In this document: piece by piece, positions 6,744 through 7,073 of the stretch
Layout: every line of letters begins with the position of its first letter
Position numbering within the stretch: position 1 is the stretch's first letter
Assembly (NCBI GenBank): GCA_036008545.1
Contig: DASYNM010000276.1
Coordinates: 1-7,073 of the forward strand
Length of the DNA: 7,073 bases
DNA from: Palsa-1400 sp036008545
GTDB taxonomy: Bacteria > Verrucomicrobiota > Verrucomicrobiia > Limisphaerales > Palsa-1400
Reading direction: 5' to 3'
Notes under the pieces: generated by a model
What the model was told of the DNA's origin: nothing
What the model saw: the letters and a program-made list of their open reading frames with translations, nothing else
The model's database searches: none
Position numbers and translations under genes: made by a program

Positions 6744-6789
6744 GGCCAGGGGGACGTGCAACTCAAAGCAAGTTCACAAAACCCTGGCC
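6744..6789. repeat. 8-bp inverted repeat after glycine-zipper gene, weak terminator candidate
   Basis: GGCCAGGG at 6744-6751 is the perfect complement of CCCTGGCC at 6782-6789, with a 30-base loop, starting 19 bases after the glycine-zipper stop codon. There is no T-tract after the stem and the loop is long, so it is a poor intrinsic terminator. It could stabilise the 3' end of the transcript or be chance. Confidence 0.2.
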
Positions 6790-6801
6790 GGGCTTCCAGA
6801 C

Positions 6802-6810
6802 TGTTAAAAT
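6802..6810 (+). promoter_or_regulatory. Extended -10 promoter candidate for the antitoxin-like gene
   Basis: TGTTAAAAT fits an extended -10 element (TGn then TAAAAT, 5 of 6 to consensus) and lies 40 bases before the GTG start. No -35 hexamer is found at 16-18 bases upstream, which extended -10 promoters can tolerate. The placement suggests separate transcription from the glycine-zipper gene. Confidence 0.28.
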
Positions 6811-6850
6811 CCTCCTCGCCAAAGCGAAGCTGTTCTGGTATGGTTACTCC

Positions 6851-7073
6851 GTGAACAGTGTTTTGGAAATTGAGACGGCGCTGCGACAATTGCCTCCGCA
6901 AGAGCGGTGGGAAATCGCGCGTTGGTTGCTCGAAGACTTGCAGCAAGGCGATCCCAGTAAGGCCGAAAGCAAAGATGAGAGCAACAATGGCGGACAAACT
7001 CCCCCGCTGCCAGATTATTCCGCCCGCCGCCGCCGCATTTTCGGGAGCAAGGTTTTGCCGAATATGGTTCTGC
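6851..7073 (+). CDS. Antitoxin-like protein, type II toxin-antitoxin family (partial, 3' end outside window)
   Basis: The frame starts at a GTG and is open to the window edge, giving 74 residues without a stop. The N-terminus (NSVLEIETALRQLPPQERWE then IARWLLEDL) is an amphipathic helix-turn-helix-like stretch of the kind seen at the start of many small antitoxins. A polar linker (about 36-52) follows, then LPDYSARRRRIFGSKVLPNM, resembling the D-[FY]-x-x-R-x-x-x-[IL]-[FY]-G segment in which related antitoxins contact their toxin. The role, neutralising a toxin and repressing its own operon, is inferred from this resemblance. A toxin, perhaps a PIN-domain RNase, would be expected just downstream but lies outside the window. 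The frame is also open upstream without a better start; no clear Shine-Dalgarno is visible. Confidence 0.62.
   Translation, partial: MNSVLEIETALRQLPPQERWEIARWLLEDLQQGDPSKAESKDESNNGGQTPPLPDYSARRRRIFGSKVLPNMVL

Overview
The window looks like chromosomal DNA of a Verrucomicrobiota bacterium. This is inferred mainly from a secreted protein made of seven Gloeo_Verruco (GloVer-type) repeats with a C-terminal domain of a kind common in that phylum. Supporting signs are weak Shine-Dalgarno sequences, GC-rich genes separated by a short AT-rich control region, and a GC-rich palindromic intergenic element. The species cannot be named from sequence alone.

Left part (1-2011): a minus-strand gene encodes a cobalamin-binding-type radical SAM protein of the HpnP/DUF4070 kind (25-1599). 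It is followed by a control region of about 410 bases with an AT-rich core. That core holds a plausible sigma70-type promoter pointing right, and a perfect GACAAA-N5-TTTGTC palindrome exactly fills its spacer. The likely transcript leader (about 1880-2011) has two mutually exclusive 7-bp stems and a short open frame whose stop overlaps the next start codon.

Centre (2012-5767): a TonB-dependent outer-membrane receptor (plus strand) and the GloVer-repeat secreted protein (minus strand) converge, with only 48 bases between their stop codons and no clear terminator.

Right part (5768-7073): a 463-base intergenic region holds a weak promoter for the GloVer gene and a 78-bp palindromic, MITE/REP-like element with imperfect 19-bp terminal inverted repeats. 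After it come a small glycine-zipper protein (6231-6725) and the start of an antitoxin-like gene that runs off the window (6851-7073).

The genes do not form one obvious pathway. The radical SAM gene and the receptor are divergent and may share a control region; the rest look like independent envelope, stress and addiction-module genes. No tRNA, rRNA, CRISPR array, transposase or complete defence system is visible.
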